Below are positions 48,120 to 59,525 of a stretch of 64,000 nt of DNA, piece by piece. Position 1 is the first letter of the stretch. Every line of letters begins with the position of its first letter. A program made the translations under genes and the position numbers. The stretch is taken from positions 4,216,001 through 4,280,000 of the forward strand of contig JBLDXI010000024.1 of NCBI GenBank assembly GCA_047495785.1, in the 5' to 3' direction. The notes below the pieces were generated by a model. That model made no database searches, was not told where the DNA came from, and was given only the letters and a program-made list of their open reading frames with translations. The DNA is from Lepidodermella squamata (taxonomy: Eukaryota > Gastrotricha).

Positions 48120-49148
48120 TTATAGTGGTTGGCATATAGCGCCAGTCAAGTCAGTACCACAGCCAACATCGTCCCAGACACCTGTATGGCTGATTCGTGT
48201 GCATGTAGTTCCACCGGCACAGCCGAAACCATCTGGCTGGCCGGGCGGCCAGCTCGAATAACTAAAAGCAGCGTTGTTGCTTTGCCAACGGAATGCACCA
48301 TCTCTATTGACGCCTCCAAGCCAGAATCCATTGCAGCCCCAACCTGGGTTATAATTTGCTGTTTTAACTGGGAAAAATGTGGCTATAATAATGTCAAAAA
48401 CATCTTTAAGGATACCTTACCAGCTATGAGAACTCGAACAGCTTCTTGCTCCACAGCATTGGTTATCTCAGCCTGTTTCCCGCCTTTCTGCTTGCAAACT
48501 TCCACGGCACTTAAACCAATTCATAATTTGTCTACCAAATAAACGTCTCCTCGGAAACCACGGCAACTTTGGCAATTGCACTTCTCCGCTTCGAATTAGG
48601 AAGAAACTTGGAATAGGCGCCTGAGAGGCATCCTGCATAATCGTACCATATGCCGGGTGCTTTCTCAGAGCTTCAAGAAGCTGAGTTTGGGCGAACTGAA
48701 ACTCTGCGTCTGAAATTCCGCGAGCTTCGTGGCCTACGACCTCGTGCCATACATCTGTACCACCGCCTTTCCACCACGGTTGCTTCTTAATGTGCTCGAC
48801 AACGATTTTTCGCTGAGCTGTGATAACTGCTTTCGATTCCAGTGTAGTTACCTCTGCGTTAATAGTGCGGTCCGCTGAGCGAGGAGCTTCAACTGCGATG
48901 GCGACGACGTAGGACATGTCATTCGGGCGAATTTCCTGGGAAAAACGCATGCCACTGTAGTCATCGCTACCGTGCATGAGTTGGGCAGCTCTGTCCAGAA
49001 AAGCTGATATTTGAGAGTTGTCCAGCCAGTCTGCACGAGAAGTAAGTTGTTCAACCAGCTTTTGTTTGATAACTGCGACCTACGACTGTTCAGCTGCGAG
49101 AGAAAACCTGCCCTCAATGAGAGCCGTAGAAATAGGCCCAAGCTCCAT
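48120..49148 (-). pseudogene. C-type lectin-like gene, probably broken
   Basis: The last exon (48358-48120) encodes a C-type lectin core: NPGWGCNGFWLGGVN, GQPDGFGC, GVWDDVGC, AICQPL and the stop. The QPD triplet is the galactose-type selector in this family. The preceding exon ends at 48421 and contains CKQKGGKQAEITNAVEQEA in one frame. Upstream, in a shifted frame, is an unrecognised domain of about 150 residues (PWWKGGGTDVWHEVVGHEA, HPAYGTIMQDASQAPI). The frame shift lies near 48510, and an in-frame TAG at 49080-49082 follows a possible ATG at 49148. Either the gene is decayed or the N-terminal domain starts lower. I do not recognise that domain. Confidence 0.6.
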
Positions 49149-49920
49149 GGGAAGATCGTGAGCACTCGTTGAGCCGCTATTCTTTATCTATTCTGTTTTT
49201 TCTGCCCGTTAAAAACTATTAAATTTTAAAGGATAAGGAAAAGTGTTAACAATATTATTCATCAATACCGGAAGTAAACTTTTAATTTGCTGAATAAATT
49301 ACTTGTGCATGTGGCTGTTTTTATGGCGAACGTCACGTCCGTGCAATTTGTTTGCCCTTTTAAAATTGACCGTTCAATTTGAATGATTCAGAAAAAGCTT
49401 ACATACAATATTAGCTATAATACGCTACTTTTTTTTAAATTTTTTGTCATGCTGAAATAGCTGAATCCGCGAAATTACTGATTTCGGAACTTCACTGTTG
49501 AAATAAACAATAAACCCGCAAAACGTTGGTAACCCAGGCCTTCGATGTCTAATTATTATGAAATTTACTGGACGAATTTTGGCTATGATGTGACAGACCG
49601 GATGTTTTTTTTTCAACGGCAGTCCAAGTAATTAGAGAAGCGCCTGCGTGCATGGGGGCCGTTGAATATATTATTTCTAGCGCTGACAGGCTTTGGCTAA
49701 ACCGCGGCCACCTTGTGAATTGCTGGCACGTTTCTTTAGGTGGCGAAAAACTGCCTGACATTAGAAGTAAGCATAGTAAGGTTAAAGTAAAACTCGCGAA
49801 CATTCTAGTAGTCTGAAAATTCGAAAATAGACAAAAACAGGATGCTAATGACGACAATAAAATTTCAGCTGTTTTGCGGTTTCACTAATCACATTTTCCC
49901 AGAAGGTAGGACATATTCAG
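49149..49920. other. Spacer between the two lectin loci
   Basis: AT-rich, no supported exon. Confidence 0.4.
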
Positions 49921-49970
49921 TTATGAATTATTATTGAATTATTATTATTATTATTATTATTATTATTGAA
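49921..49970. repeat. ATT microsatellite
   Basis: About ten TTA/ATT units interrupted once by GAA, immediately upstream of the inverted lectin fragment. Confidence 0.85.
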
Positions 49971-50345
49971 CTTGGCCGGAATTTTGGTGTTATGCTCTGC
50001 GGTCGAAGCCCAAAGGACCAAGAAGCCGTCCGCAACAGCCTCGAAGATCGCTGCAACTGGTGCTACAACCAGAGCCGCCTTAAATTGTCCAACTCCGCCG
50101 CGCATTTCCTGCGCTCGTTTTTCGAATAAAAACAAACCATGGCCAGTGGATGAAAACGCACTGAAGAGACTGCCGATTAAACGGAGCCTGACTAAGTCTG
50201 GAGCCTCGAAAAGCTGCCCGGTCGGAAGTCGGAAAAGTTACATTTACTAACAAGTATTGGTGTTTCAAGTCTCTTTCCCAGTGTCTTTCAAGCAAGAAGT
50301 GGAGTAAAGCGCCAACCTGGTCGGAGGTCTGGAACTTGGGGTCAG
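49966..50345 (+). pseudogene. Inverted fragment of the C-type lectin gene 5' exon
   Basis: The plus strand encodes a leader-like MNLAGILVLCSAVEAQ, then NCPTPPRISCARFSNK and KPWPVDENALKRLP. These match NCPFPPRVSCARVSNK and KPWPVDTGNAVRKLP of the lectin gene on the other strand. After a stop at about 50250, KKWSKAPTW (around 50295-50325) still matches the parent, but in another frame. It is an inverted, truncated duplicate with no lectin domain following. Confidence 0.75.
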
Positions 50346-50780
50346 AGGTCTTTGAAAATGGCTGTGAAAAAACGTCGAAATTTTGGATTAGAGCTAAAAT
50401 TCAGACCCAAGAATTGGACCTAATTATTAGACCCAGATTATCGCGCAACAAATCGAAATTTCACCGTTACTACACGTTGATTTCTGTGCGCTCCTTTCGC
50501 CCCAAGTTCGGTGTCAAAAGAACCGCTGGGTCATGGCCTACATTTTTCCGCCAGAGATTTCGCCCTACGACGCATCGTTGACCCGAAAAACAGGACTTTT
50601 GCCAGGCTCATGATTTGGATCCGCAGTAAATTTTTGGCGGTTGAAGTGTTAACGATGACAATTATACGACTAGCCAAGTCTGAGAGTGTTTATTTTCAAA
50701 TAAATAAATACGTTTCAGTATTTTAATATTGAATTATTCTCTATGCGTGAGTAACTGAAAGGGCTGGATTCTTCCAAGAC

Positions 50781-52141
50781 CTACAACTGTTGACAGAGGG
50801 CACCATCTATTTTAGTGTCGCAACCAAGATCGTCCCATTCGTAACTGTAGGCCATGCGCATGCAGACTTGTCCACCAGTACAGCCAGCGCCATCTGGTTG
50901 CGGAAAAACTTGCGACCAGTTTGAGTAGCCCAACGGGCTGTTGCTGCTCTGCCAACGGTAAGAGCCATTTATATTCACACCATTCAGCCAGAACCCGTTG
51001 CAGCCCCAGCCCGGATTGATATTGCCAGTGATACCTAAATCGTAGAGATTCCACGAGTTGCGAAAACTATGGGGGAAGTAACTCACTGGCAACCACAGCT
51101 GCAGCTGCTTGTTGCTCGTCTGCATTGTTTATTTCGGCCAACCGTCCACCTTGCTGCTTGCATCTATCCACTGCTTGATACCAATTCATCCGATCCCTAA
51201 TCATCGAATATTTAGGCAGAGCGGCTTTAGTAGTTGTAGGAACTGTTGTAGTAGTTGTTAGCTCTTGCGTAGTTTCAGATGATTTCCTGCAACTCGGCAA
51301 ACCGATCCACCTGTAGTTAACAGTAAATCCAAATTTTTAGAGGTTTATTTCAATTTTTTTTGACCTACCTAGCATTTCGTCCGCATCTCACACTTATTTT
51401 AGCCGTTGTGCCCCTGCAAGTGCAGGTGGTTGTGTCACCCACGTTGAAATTAGAGCCGACGCATTCGCCGCCGTCAATCACTGGGCTTGCGCATGTTTCG
51501 GCGATTTGACGGCGTTTGACGCATACAGGCAAATTGTCCCACTCGCCAGCGCTTTGACAAACAGGGTTGACGCTCCCTGAAGACTTGGAGTATCCCTCGT
51601 CGCAACGGCACAGTGTAGACTCTTTGACGTCAAATTCGTTCGTGTTTTCTCTCAACGCACCCTTGTCACAGTTGCCGTTTTCGATATCTGGCATGTTACA
51701 CCAAACGTCGCATGTTGGCGCTTTACTCCACTTTTTGTTAGATAGGCATTGAATTGTGTCATTCCCGTCGAGCATGCTTACAGTTTCGTCAAACACTTGG
51801 TAGTAGACATAACTTCCGACTGGGAAAATTGTCATGGCTCGTGACAAACTGTCGTCTACCGTAGTTGTCCGCTTAGGTGTAGTCGTCTTGATAGTAGTTA
51901 CATTACGGGTTGCAGACGATGCCGCTCTCGTAGTTCGTGTAACCGGCAGTTTCCTAACCGCGTTTCCAGTGTCCACTGGCCATGGTTTATTCGAGACACG
52001 GGCACAGGAAACGCGCGGTGGAAATGGGCAATTCGAGGCGGCTCTGGTTGTTGTTCGATTGACAGCCTTTGTGGTCAACGTGGCAGAGGCTGCGGCCATC
52101 GAAAACAGATGAAGAAAAATTCCGAATTGCAATGCCCGCAT
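50781..52141 (-). CDS. Secreted C-type lectin with Sushi-like domains
   Basis: ATG at 52141 with leader MRALQFGIFLHLFSMAAASA. Three exons, 52141-51369, 51310-51087 and 51034-50781, join in frame to give 417 codons including the stop. After a Thr-rich segment, two Cys-rich Sushi/CCP-like units (CLSNKKWSKAPTC ... CRCDEGY; CASPVIDGGEC) lead to a Thr-rich linker and a C-type lectin domain (MNWYQAVDRCKQQGGRLAEI, GWGCNGFWLNGVN, QPDGAGC, YEWDDLGC, GALCQQL). QPD plus WDD at the calcium-site positions suggests a calcium-dependent galactose-type binder. The gene is intact. Its neighbours are a broken relative at 48120-49148 and an inverted fragment at 49966-50345. Confidence 0.82.
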
Positions 52142-53694
52142 GGCTGAAAATGGTTCAAGATTCAGCAAAAAAGTGTGGAGCTTGAGCGAACCCGTAAAAG
52201 ACCTGGCCTTTTATTGCCGCCATTAGCATCCGGTTATTTCACCTTCTACATTGTTTGCGCGTTTTTTACATTTCTAATTTTTTATTTTGACGAGCTATTT
52301 CGAATTATATTGTCAGGAAGGTTTTTTCCGCGTTATGAAAACGTGCCAGGTTCCAGCAATACACAGGGTTGCTGCAGTTTAGCCAAGGGCTGTCAATGAA
52401 AAAAAATATATATTCAACACTACGCACGTATGTGTTTGTCCTATTACGACGCTTTTTCTAATTATTTTCTATTTTAACGAGCTATTTCGAATTCTTGTGT
52501 CAGTGTTTCCGCCTTAAGATGTTGACGCGATGTTCCCATGCGTATCATCACGTGTTTACTCTAACGGATTTGTGTGGGGTGTGGGCCCATAACGCCCGCT
52601 TCATTCATAACAAGTTTCGCTGCGGTTTATCACAATGATCGGTGATTTTTTTCCGTTTGATATAACAGTCATGTTCCTGAAGTATAATCTGACGCGTTCG
52701 ACGCAACAAAAATCTACGAAGCCCGAATGACGGTTCGAGACGAATTACTCGCAGTTTTATGCTAGGATCCGTCTGTGATACCAACTGCCTGTGAAATAAT
52801 TTTCGCAATCAATTCGAACAATAACAGATCAATCCGAAATCTGATGTCCTATAATGTGTTATATATGCCATAAGGTATTCAACTGAAATCTGAAATATAT
52901 ATACATACTTATCTGTGGAGATAACATTTGAGAGCAGGTCTTTAGCCTTTAGTTTCTCATTGAAGCAGAAACCCAAGAAATCGCACGAAGGCTCATCTCA
53001 AGCTTTACCTGGTAAACTTATCAAATAAACTGTTCAATCGAAACCATTTTTAGGGTGACTTTTTTTGTCTATCAGTTTTTCAAGGCGGTCCAAGGTGTGT
53101 AAATATTTTTTTAATTCGACCATTTTTATGACAAGCAATGAGAAACTTATGAATTCTGTAAAAAACTGTCCTTAAATGTGCTGTTAACACTGGTGATAGC
53201 ACTCTGAATTGCGGTTTTTAAGGCATTGCTTGCGCTACCTATTATGTACTATCATTATGCTATCATACTTCGTCCAGTGCTACGTGATTTTTTATCCTGG
53301 TGAACTGATAAATTGTTGTTCCAGCAAATACCCAGCCATTCCGTTTACCTTTCTTTTCTACCTGCTTGAATTTATCGGTTACAATCGTTACTTGCAGCTT
53401 CATTCCTGTTGTATCACTATTTCCGGATATTTCATATTTCCCACAATGTGAATCTAAAGCAAATGCCACTTACCTTCACTAATATAATCACACCCTTTGA
53501 CGGAAGGCTTGCATGGAGAAGTGGTAGCCTAGATTAGTAGCAACTTTCTAATCCAATAGCTTATTTAAAGTAAGAACGATGCTTAACGCAGCACAGCAAA
53601 CTTTTATAAAGCTCGTCAGATGAGTCATAAGTCAAATGCAAAGAATTAGCGTTCATGCTTTAAGCAAGCCGCAACACTGCATATCTTTCAAGTT
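52142..53694. other. Spacer between the lectin gene and gene C
   Basis: No supported exon on either strand. Contains the promoter side of the lectin gene and the 3' flank of gene C. AT-rich, with short dinucleotide runs (ATATATATAC near 52898). Confidence 0.45.
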
Positions 53695-56600
53695 TCAGAG
53701 ATGCGTGGGGAAAGGATTTAATTGACCGCTGCCGGCAAATTTCTTCGAACCGTACATTCCACGAACAGATCCGACTGGCAGTCTTCCAGTCTGCTTTTTA
53801 CTTGGGAAAAGCATGCCCAATTGCAAGGCAATTTTCCCACCGTCTGGGAACAGCTTGGGGTCTTTGGTCATCCTTGCAATGATGTTGGCTGCAGGAACCA
53901 GCCGCCTGGCAGGGTTCGTTAGTCTTCGCAGGCGTAATACGCGCAATTTCATGTCTAACAAAGCATTAGGCATCGTTCTCGTTTCGCAGTTCGCTCGCAA
54001 CTATCGAATTCGATTCGTGATTCAACAAATCGCGAAAATCGATGGATTGAAAGCTCCACTATAAAGTATAGAAAATGACGAGAAAAGGCTATCAACAACA
54101 ATTGTGCAGTGACTTACATTTCGCTAGATTGCGTTCTCCGACAGGTCTGAAAACCGGAGCGAAAGTTGCCTTCTTTGCGAAAGCTTCATTTGCAGTGAAC
54201 TTTAGCCCCTCTGCTATGTAACCTGACAGTTCGTGGTCCCAGTTAGTATGTTCTTTGACGTTCCCAGCTACGTGGCTATAAGTAACCGATATTATGGTCA
54301 TGAAGACCTGAACAGCCAAAAACATGACAATAGTTGAGTAAGCCATGCAGAACAACATGATATAACGCGAAGTGAAGCGCAGCGACATCAAGGACCCAGT
54401 TACCCCGATGATATTCTGAACCAGAGTCATAATCGACGCGGTGAATGATTGAAATTCGTTGCAAGTCGTATTGAGGCTCAAATAGCCCAATTGGGCAAAC
54501 AGTAGTGTGATGACGACAAAAGTGAACAGGAATGAATATATATCCGCCTTGCCTTTGGAGAGCGTTCCCAAGAAGATACACCAGTACTTGTTAAAGGTTA
54601 GGTGACGGAAAAACAGCAGCATGGTCATAAAGAATGTGATCCCGTACAGATTGGCCATCAAAGCTTCCCAGTTTACCAGAAGATCAAAGTTTACAAATGA
54701 AATCCTGTCGGTCTGAAGTCGGGCTTCATCACAACCAGAATTCGAGCTATGAACAATCCAACGATGGCCAAGGCTATCAATATCTGGCACAGCTCTAACA
54801 AGTTCCATCCGTCTTTTCGGAATTTTGTGAAGCCTTGCTTCTTCATTTTGATGAAAATCTTAACGAGATGCGAGAAAACCAGCAAAATCCAGATGGCTTG
54901 AGTCGCGAAGATAAAGATTGAACTAGCCCCGATGTATTGATAGAGCTGCAGAGGATACATCCTCGCATGATAGGTCATGCCTCCGGCACTCAAGGCTTCA
55001 AAAACTACTTTAACAGCGATAAACAAGTTGACCTGAGCATTGAACAGGACCATGTCGACAAACAAAACCGAAGTTGCGTTGTCAAGCCATCTCCTCGACT
55101 GCAGCCCAGCAACGAATGCTTGAGCTTTTGCAAGATTCACGGGCAGGTCGACATAGTAACCCCCGCTAGTGTAGGTTGCCTGCCAGCCTGAGTAGGGAAT
55201 TCCACTGTCTTCTCGATGAATCCAAGGAGCCTGCTCTGTCGTTACGTTCTCTGGCACCCAAGCGTTAGTATCCACTTTGTAAGTCCAATTGAAATTCGAA
55301 AACTGCCTGCTTTCGGTATCCGCGCCCACTCCAAGTTGGCCAACGTATTGATTCTGACACTTTGTAGTGTTGACCACGAGTAGATCTGCAAACTTTTTGA
55401 CATACTGAGGAATCGGGGAAGTCTCCAACAGGCAAGGCGCTGAAATATTACAACGCTTTCACATGCATTTTCTAATGAAATGAAGCCCACTTACCTGATT
55501 GGACTCTTTGTTGTCGCAAGCGAACAGGGCCGAGTGACGTTCTCTGGCAACCAAGCAGTAGCATCTAGGTTGTAAGTCCAATTAAAGTTCAAAAACTGTC
55601 TGGTCTCGGTGTCCGCTCCTACTCCAAGCTGACCAACGTATTGATTCTGACACTTTGTAGTATTGGCAACGAGTAGATCTGCGAACATTTTGACATGTTG
55701 AGGAATCGGCGAAGTCTCCAACAAACAGGGAGCTGAAGCAATGTTCTCCGATGTGAATCAGTCAGCTCATTTTAATTGTAGCTAACTCACCTGAGCGGAC
55801 TCTTTGTTGCCTTACGCGAACGGGCCCCAGGACAACCACATCATGGTTCAACACTTGATAGATGTTTTTCGAGTTGAATTTCAAGCCCTTGCTCAACTGG
55901 TTGGCAGTGAAAAACTGCGGCAGAAGGTTGTTATTCAGCCACGAGTAAATTTGGCTGTGGTCGTTGATCACGCCCATCTGAGGTACAGTAGGCATTTTAA
56001 CCAATGGCTTCAAGTTCCCGATTTGTTGATAGGCAAGTCTGTTTTGCGTGGCAGATATCACAATAGCAAAAGCCACGACGTAAATGATGTGGTGGAAAAT
56101 CCCTCCGATGATGTTCCGCAAGCGCTTGAAGAGCTCCGATTTCTTATTAGAGCTTTTCTTAGAAAATGTCAGTTTGCCAATGTCGAGACCGTCATCGGGC
56201 AGAGACAACAAAGTTGAACTGCTGACAGACAGCAATGCGACTTTGACTGTTTGGATGAGAATGATGTCCTGGACAACACTCATGACCATTCCACTGAGCC
56301 ACTGCAGCGATTTCTCTTTGCCCCACATCAGGCTGTACATGACAATGAAAAAGGAAGAGGCTCCAACGCAGCCAGCGACCACTAGAAGGGAATGAACTCA
56401 ACATTGTACTGATAATTAGAGATTTACTTACAAATCCAAGCAATGATAGCGCAATAGTATGGAAGCTGGAATGGCTTCTTATCTTTGCTGTCAGCATCTC
56501 GTCGCTGCGGTATCCCAAGGCCACGTTGAAAATAGTTGTGTATTGGCTATTCTCAGCCGATCGACGTCGAATTCGCTTGAAAATAAAGGCCATTATGGCA

Positions 56601-58527
56601 GTTGGAGGGATGACGATGACACATCCGATGAAGCTTGTGTAGACTGTAAACCACGACAGGCGGAAGAACCCTCCGATATTGACGCCGACTCGGGGTGATT
56701 TACTCTCTTTCCCGTAGAACATTGCGTTGACGAGCATGGCCATGAAAAGGGCACTAACCACACAAGCTAGCCGTTCGCACCTGGTCCAGTTACTTGGAAG
56801 AGGACGCCTCGTGATGGATAGCCATGGGTGAGAGCTGAACAGGCCAACTCTAGAATGGGCACTGACCAAGTACTTGAAACCTTTGATCTCATCCTCAGTC
56901 GCGAGTTCTTTGAACATCATCTCTCCACTTTTCATGGGCGACTTGGTCAAGAAAACAAACTTTTGCGCCTTCTCAATGTCGACGATGACAACTTTGTCTA
57001 CGTGCATCTGAAGGGGCTTCATGCCATGCAGCGACCTAAATCGGCTGTGCAGTCGAATTTCAATCGCCTCGATGTGACCAATTGGCAGAGTTGTGGTCAT
57101 CATGAAATTAGCTGGTCTTCTACCTTTGAAATTCGCTTCTCTCTCACAATCTTCTAGAACTCGCCAGTTTGTATCACTGATATCACCGTAAGCTCGGAGT
57201 AGGACCACAGGCTTCAGATGGTAATTTTTAACGCCGAAGTGATCAACGGAAATAAGGTATCTGTGTCTTTCGTAAGGCTTGTTGCTCTTCAAAGGCACAA
57301 ATGCCCACTCTTTGATGTCGAGTTTGTCAAACCGCCAAACTATTATCGCTCCAATAATGAAGAAAAGCGTAGCGGCGACTATAAACGCGAGAACGAAGTT
57401 GTTATCCGATACAAGCGTCGCAAAATTGGCGAAGATATCAGAGAATTCGATGGTGTTGGGTGAGATGACGAGATCAGCCCCGAAATCGCCAAAGTAAGAT
57501 GATTTGAAACTAACTGCAGATTCAGTCGAACTTGGATCAAGTTCGAAATCATCATCAGAGCTCGTTTGTGATGCATCGCGTCTTTTCCTTGACTTTGTGT
57601 TTTGCGCCTTGGCGAATCATACTTTGAGATGATAGCCGTAGCATCGTTGTAGTTCGCAAGCATCTGATGGCAAGTCGTCGATTGTTGAGAAACTGGAAAA
57701 ATCTTTCTTCGTATAAACGTGCATCTTGAATGAGACATTTCCTTTTGAGGAGACCCCTTGAATCCTAACAAATTCCTGCAATGCTGATTGTGGAATCACT
57801 ATTCGCAGTTCGGCATCTATATTGTAGCTTGACATGAGTTCGCCGAGGCTGGCATTTACACTAGTGCTGACACTGGTTTGACTGACATTGACAGACCAGG
57901 TATAGCGTTTTACTGTGGGAGTGCTGTTGTATATGCCGTGTAGTTGTACTTGATGACCGGGAATATGAGCACATAATATCCGGAATCCGGAGAAACAGGG
58001 AATATGGCTAGCGATCCCAATGTATCCGCATTGGTGCTGACATCACATGTTATCTTGCTCACATCGCACTGAAAGTCAGACTTTTGCATGATAAACATAG
58101 CTGCCTTGGAGACAACAGGCTTCCCAGTAATTCTTATCGGATAACCTTTCTTGAGGACAAGCTCTCTCTTCTGATAGAGAACCTTGACAGAAATTGTTGG
58201 CATGTTGAACGGCTGCTTTGGGTCCAGGACGTTAACGATGTAGGCGGTTACTAGCACGGTGACTGTATCAGAATCTCCAATTGACAACCCCGAAGTCTGG
58301 GGATCTATGAATTCAACGGCAGATGTGGCGCTGGGGAAAACCACAGTTGCATGGACTGTATCGAGCCTCAAGTTCGCCAGCCTCTTGGCATCAATGACCA
58401 ATAGAGCCACAGAGAAAAATTTGCCATTGAATGTAAAGTTTTTGCTCGTTTTAAGATTCTCCTCAACCATCTTTAGCATGGTGTCAATGATTTTATTGAA
58501 ATCCCCGTAATGCGTAGACACCTGCAA
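53695..58527 (-). pseudogene. Gene C PLAT and polycystin channel module, frameshifted
   Basis: Exons about 58527-56432, 56382-55791, (55732-55495), 55439-54118 and 54000-53695. PLAT is recognisable (RYLISVDHFGVKNYHL through HVDKVVIVDI), as are TMs such as CVVSALFMAMLVNAMFYG, the polycystin motif RWLDNATSVLFVDM and the last TM FLAVQVFMTIISVTYS. Lesions: a one-base shift near 57940, TGA near 57627 and a 7-base deletion near 54722. Compared with gene B, the intron at 12714-12779 is absent and an intron splits the TOP domain at about 55440-55790. Confidence 0.8.
55495..55732 (-). repeat. Duplicated TOP-domain exon, out of phase
   Basis: Encodes ETSPIPQHVKMFADLL through WTYNLDATAWLPENVT, a near copy of the start of exon 55439-54118. 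Its last 40 bases copy the end of the preceding exon (GTTCGC..CGACAACAAAGAGTC) instead. It has good splice sites (TTCAG at one end, GTAAGT at the other). Inclusion starts in frame but leaves in phase 2, which shifts the next exon into a stop. Confidence 0.75.
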
Positions 58528-58548
58528 AAGGTGTCTACGCATTACGGG
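58504..58548. repeat. Perfect 20-bp hairpin over a splice acceptor
   Basis: CCCGTAATGCGTAGACACCT (58504-58523) and its exact complement (58529-58548) surround a five-base loop. The minus-strand acceptor TTTTGCAG|GTGTCTACG falls inside it, so the transcript could fold the acceptor into the stem. Confidence 0.9.
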
Positions 58549-59356
58549 TGAATTAGGTGGCATACAACTTGAATATAACAAACATGATCATTTGAAAGCG
58601 CAGAATTACTACTCGTCGATGCGGTCGTTTCTGGGTCAGTCCGGCAATTATCGTTTTGACCAGCAAGGTCGAACGGAGGCGAGGTTGATTCATACACTGC
58701 GAACATGGCAGAACTTGCTGCCGAAGCGTATGCCACTGTGATATTGGCAACAACCTCTGGGGCCATCTGACTCGCTAGATCAGCGTACTTCGCCACGGCG
58801 GAAGTCATATCAGCCATGAATGCAGTTGTCGACGGAGCTAAAGCTGGTGCGCTTTCAGCCAAACTTAAGCGGGATGCCGCCTCGATGACTACAGCGGTTA
58901 TGGGACTAACAGCCGCTATCAAAGTCTGGGGCAGCATGTTTGCTATGAATGAAATCGAAATCGCCGGCGGTGGAACATCTTCGTTCATTTTCTCTGAACA
59001 ATCTTTTCCGGTCCAGTATTTAGTGCAGGTGCAAATGTTGGGTTGCGCACATGTTCCTCCATTCTTACAACCACCCAAACTTGAGCATGATGCTATTTTC
59101 GAGAAATTATTTGAGATGCAGAATATAAAGTTCTGAATCTTACGAAAGACACAATTTGAATAGGTCCAGCCCGAACCGCAGTTGCATACATCGACATCAA
59201 TGCAGGTTCCACCGTTGTAGCAGGAACCCAAGTTCGAGCAGTTAGCATTCATCGATATCTGACATGCTATTCCACGCCATTGGCTCGGGCAGGTGCAGTT
59301 ATTAGGCGCCGAGCAATTGCCGCCATTTAAACAGCCTCCAATGGATGAACAATCGG
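58528..59356 (-). pseudogene. Gene C EGF, stalk and linker exons
   Basis: Exon 59356-59144 carries two EGFs (CLNGGNCSAPNNCTC and CYNGGTCIDVDVCNC). Exon 59094 to about 58575 carries one EGF (CKNGGTCAQPNICTC), then about 120 Ala/Ser/Thr-rich residues that correspond to the gene B stalk. The next acceptor lies at about 58528, inside a 20-bp perfect hairpin. Confidence 0.6.
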
Positions 59357-59525
59357 CTAGGAATAGAAAAAAACAGTTATTTCGAATTTCGACTGTGACC
59401 TTCACAGTAATTTTCAAAGACTATTAGCTTATGAAGTTGGATTGTTCAAGCATTGAAACTTGGTGGTATTACCTATCAAATCATGCAACTTCATAATCAA
59501 TTTAAATTAATTGAAGCAATTTAAC

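Noticed and set aside
57600-57640. TGA in gene C as selenocysteine or a tiny intron
   Set aside because: Gene B has Gly at the site, the only available GT-AG span is about 35 bp and out of frame, and other lesions are present.
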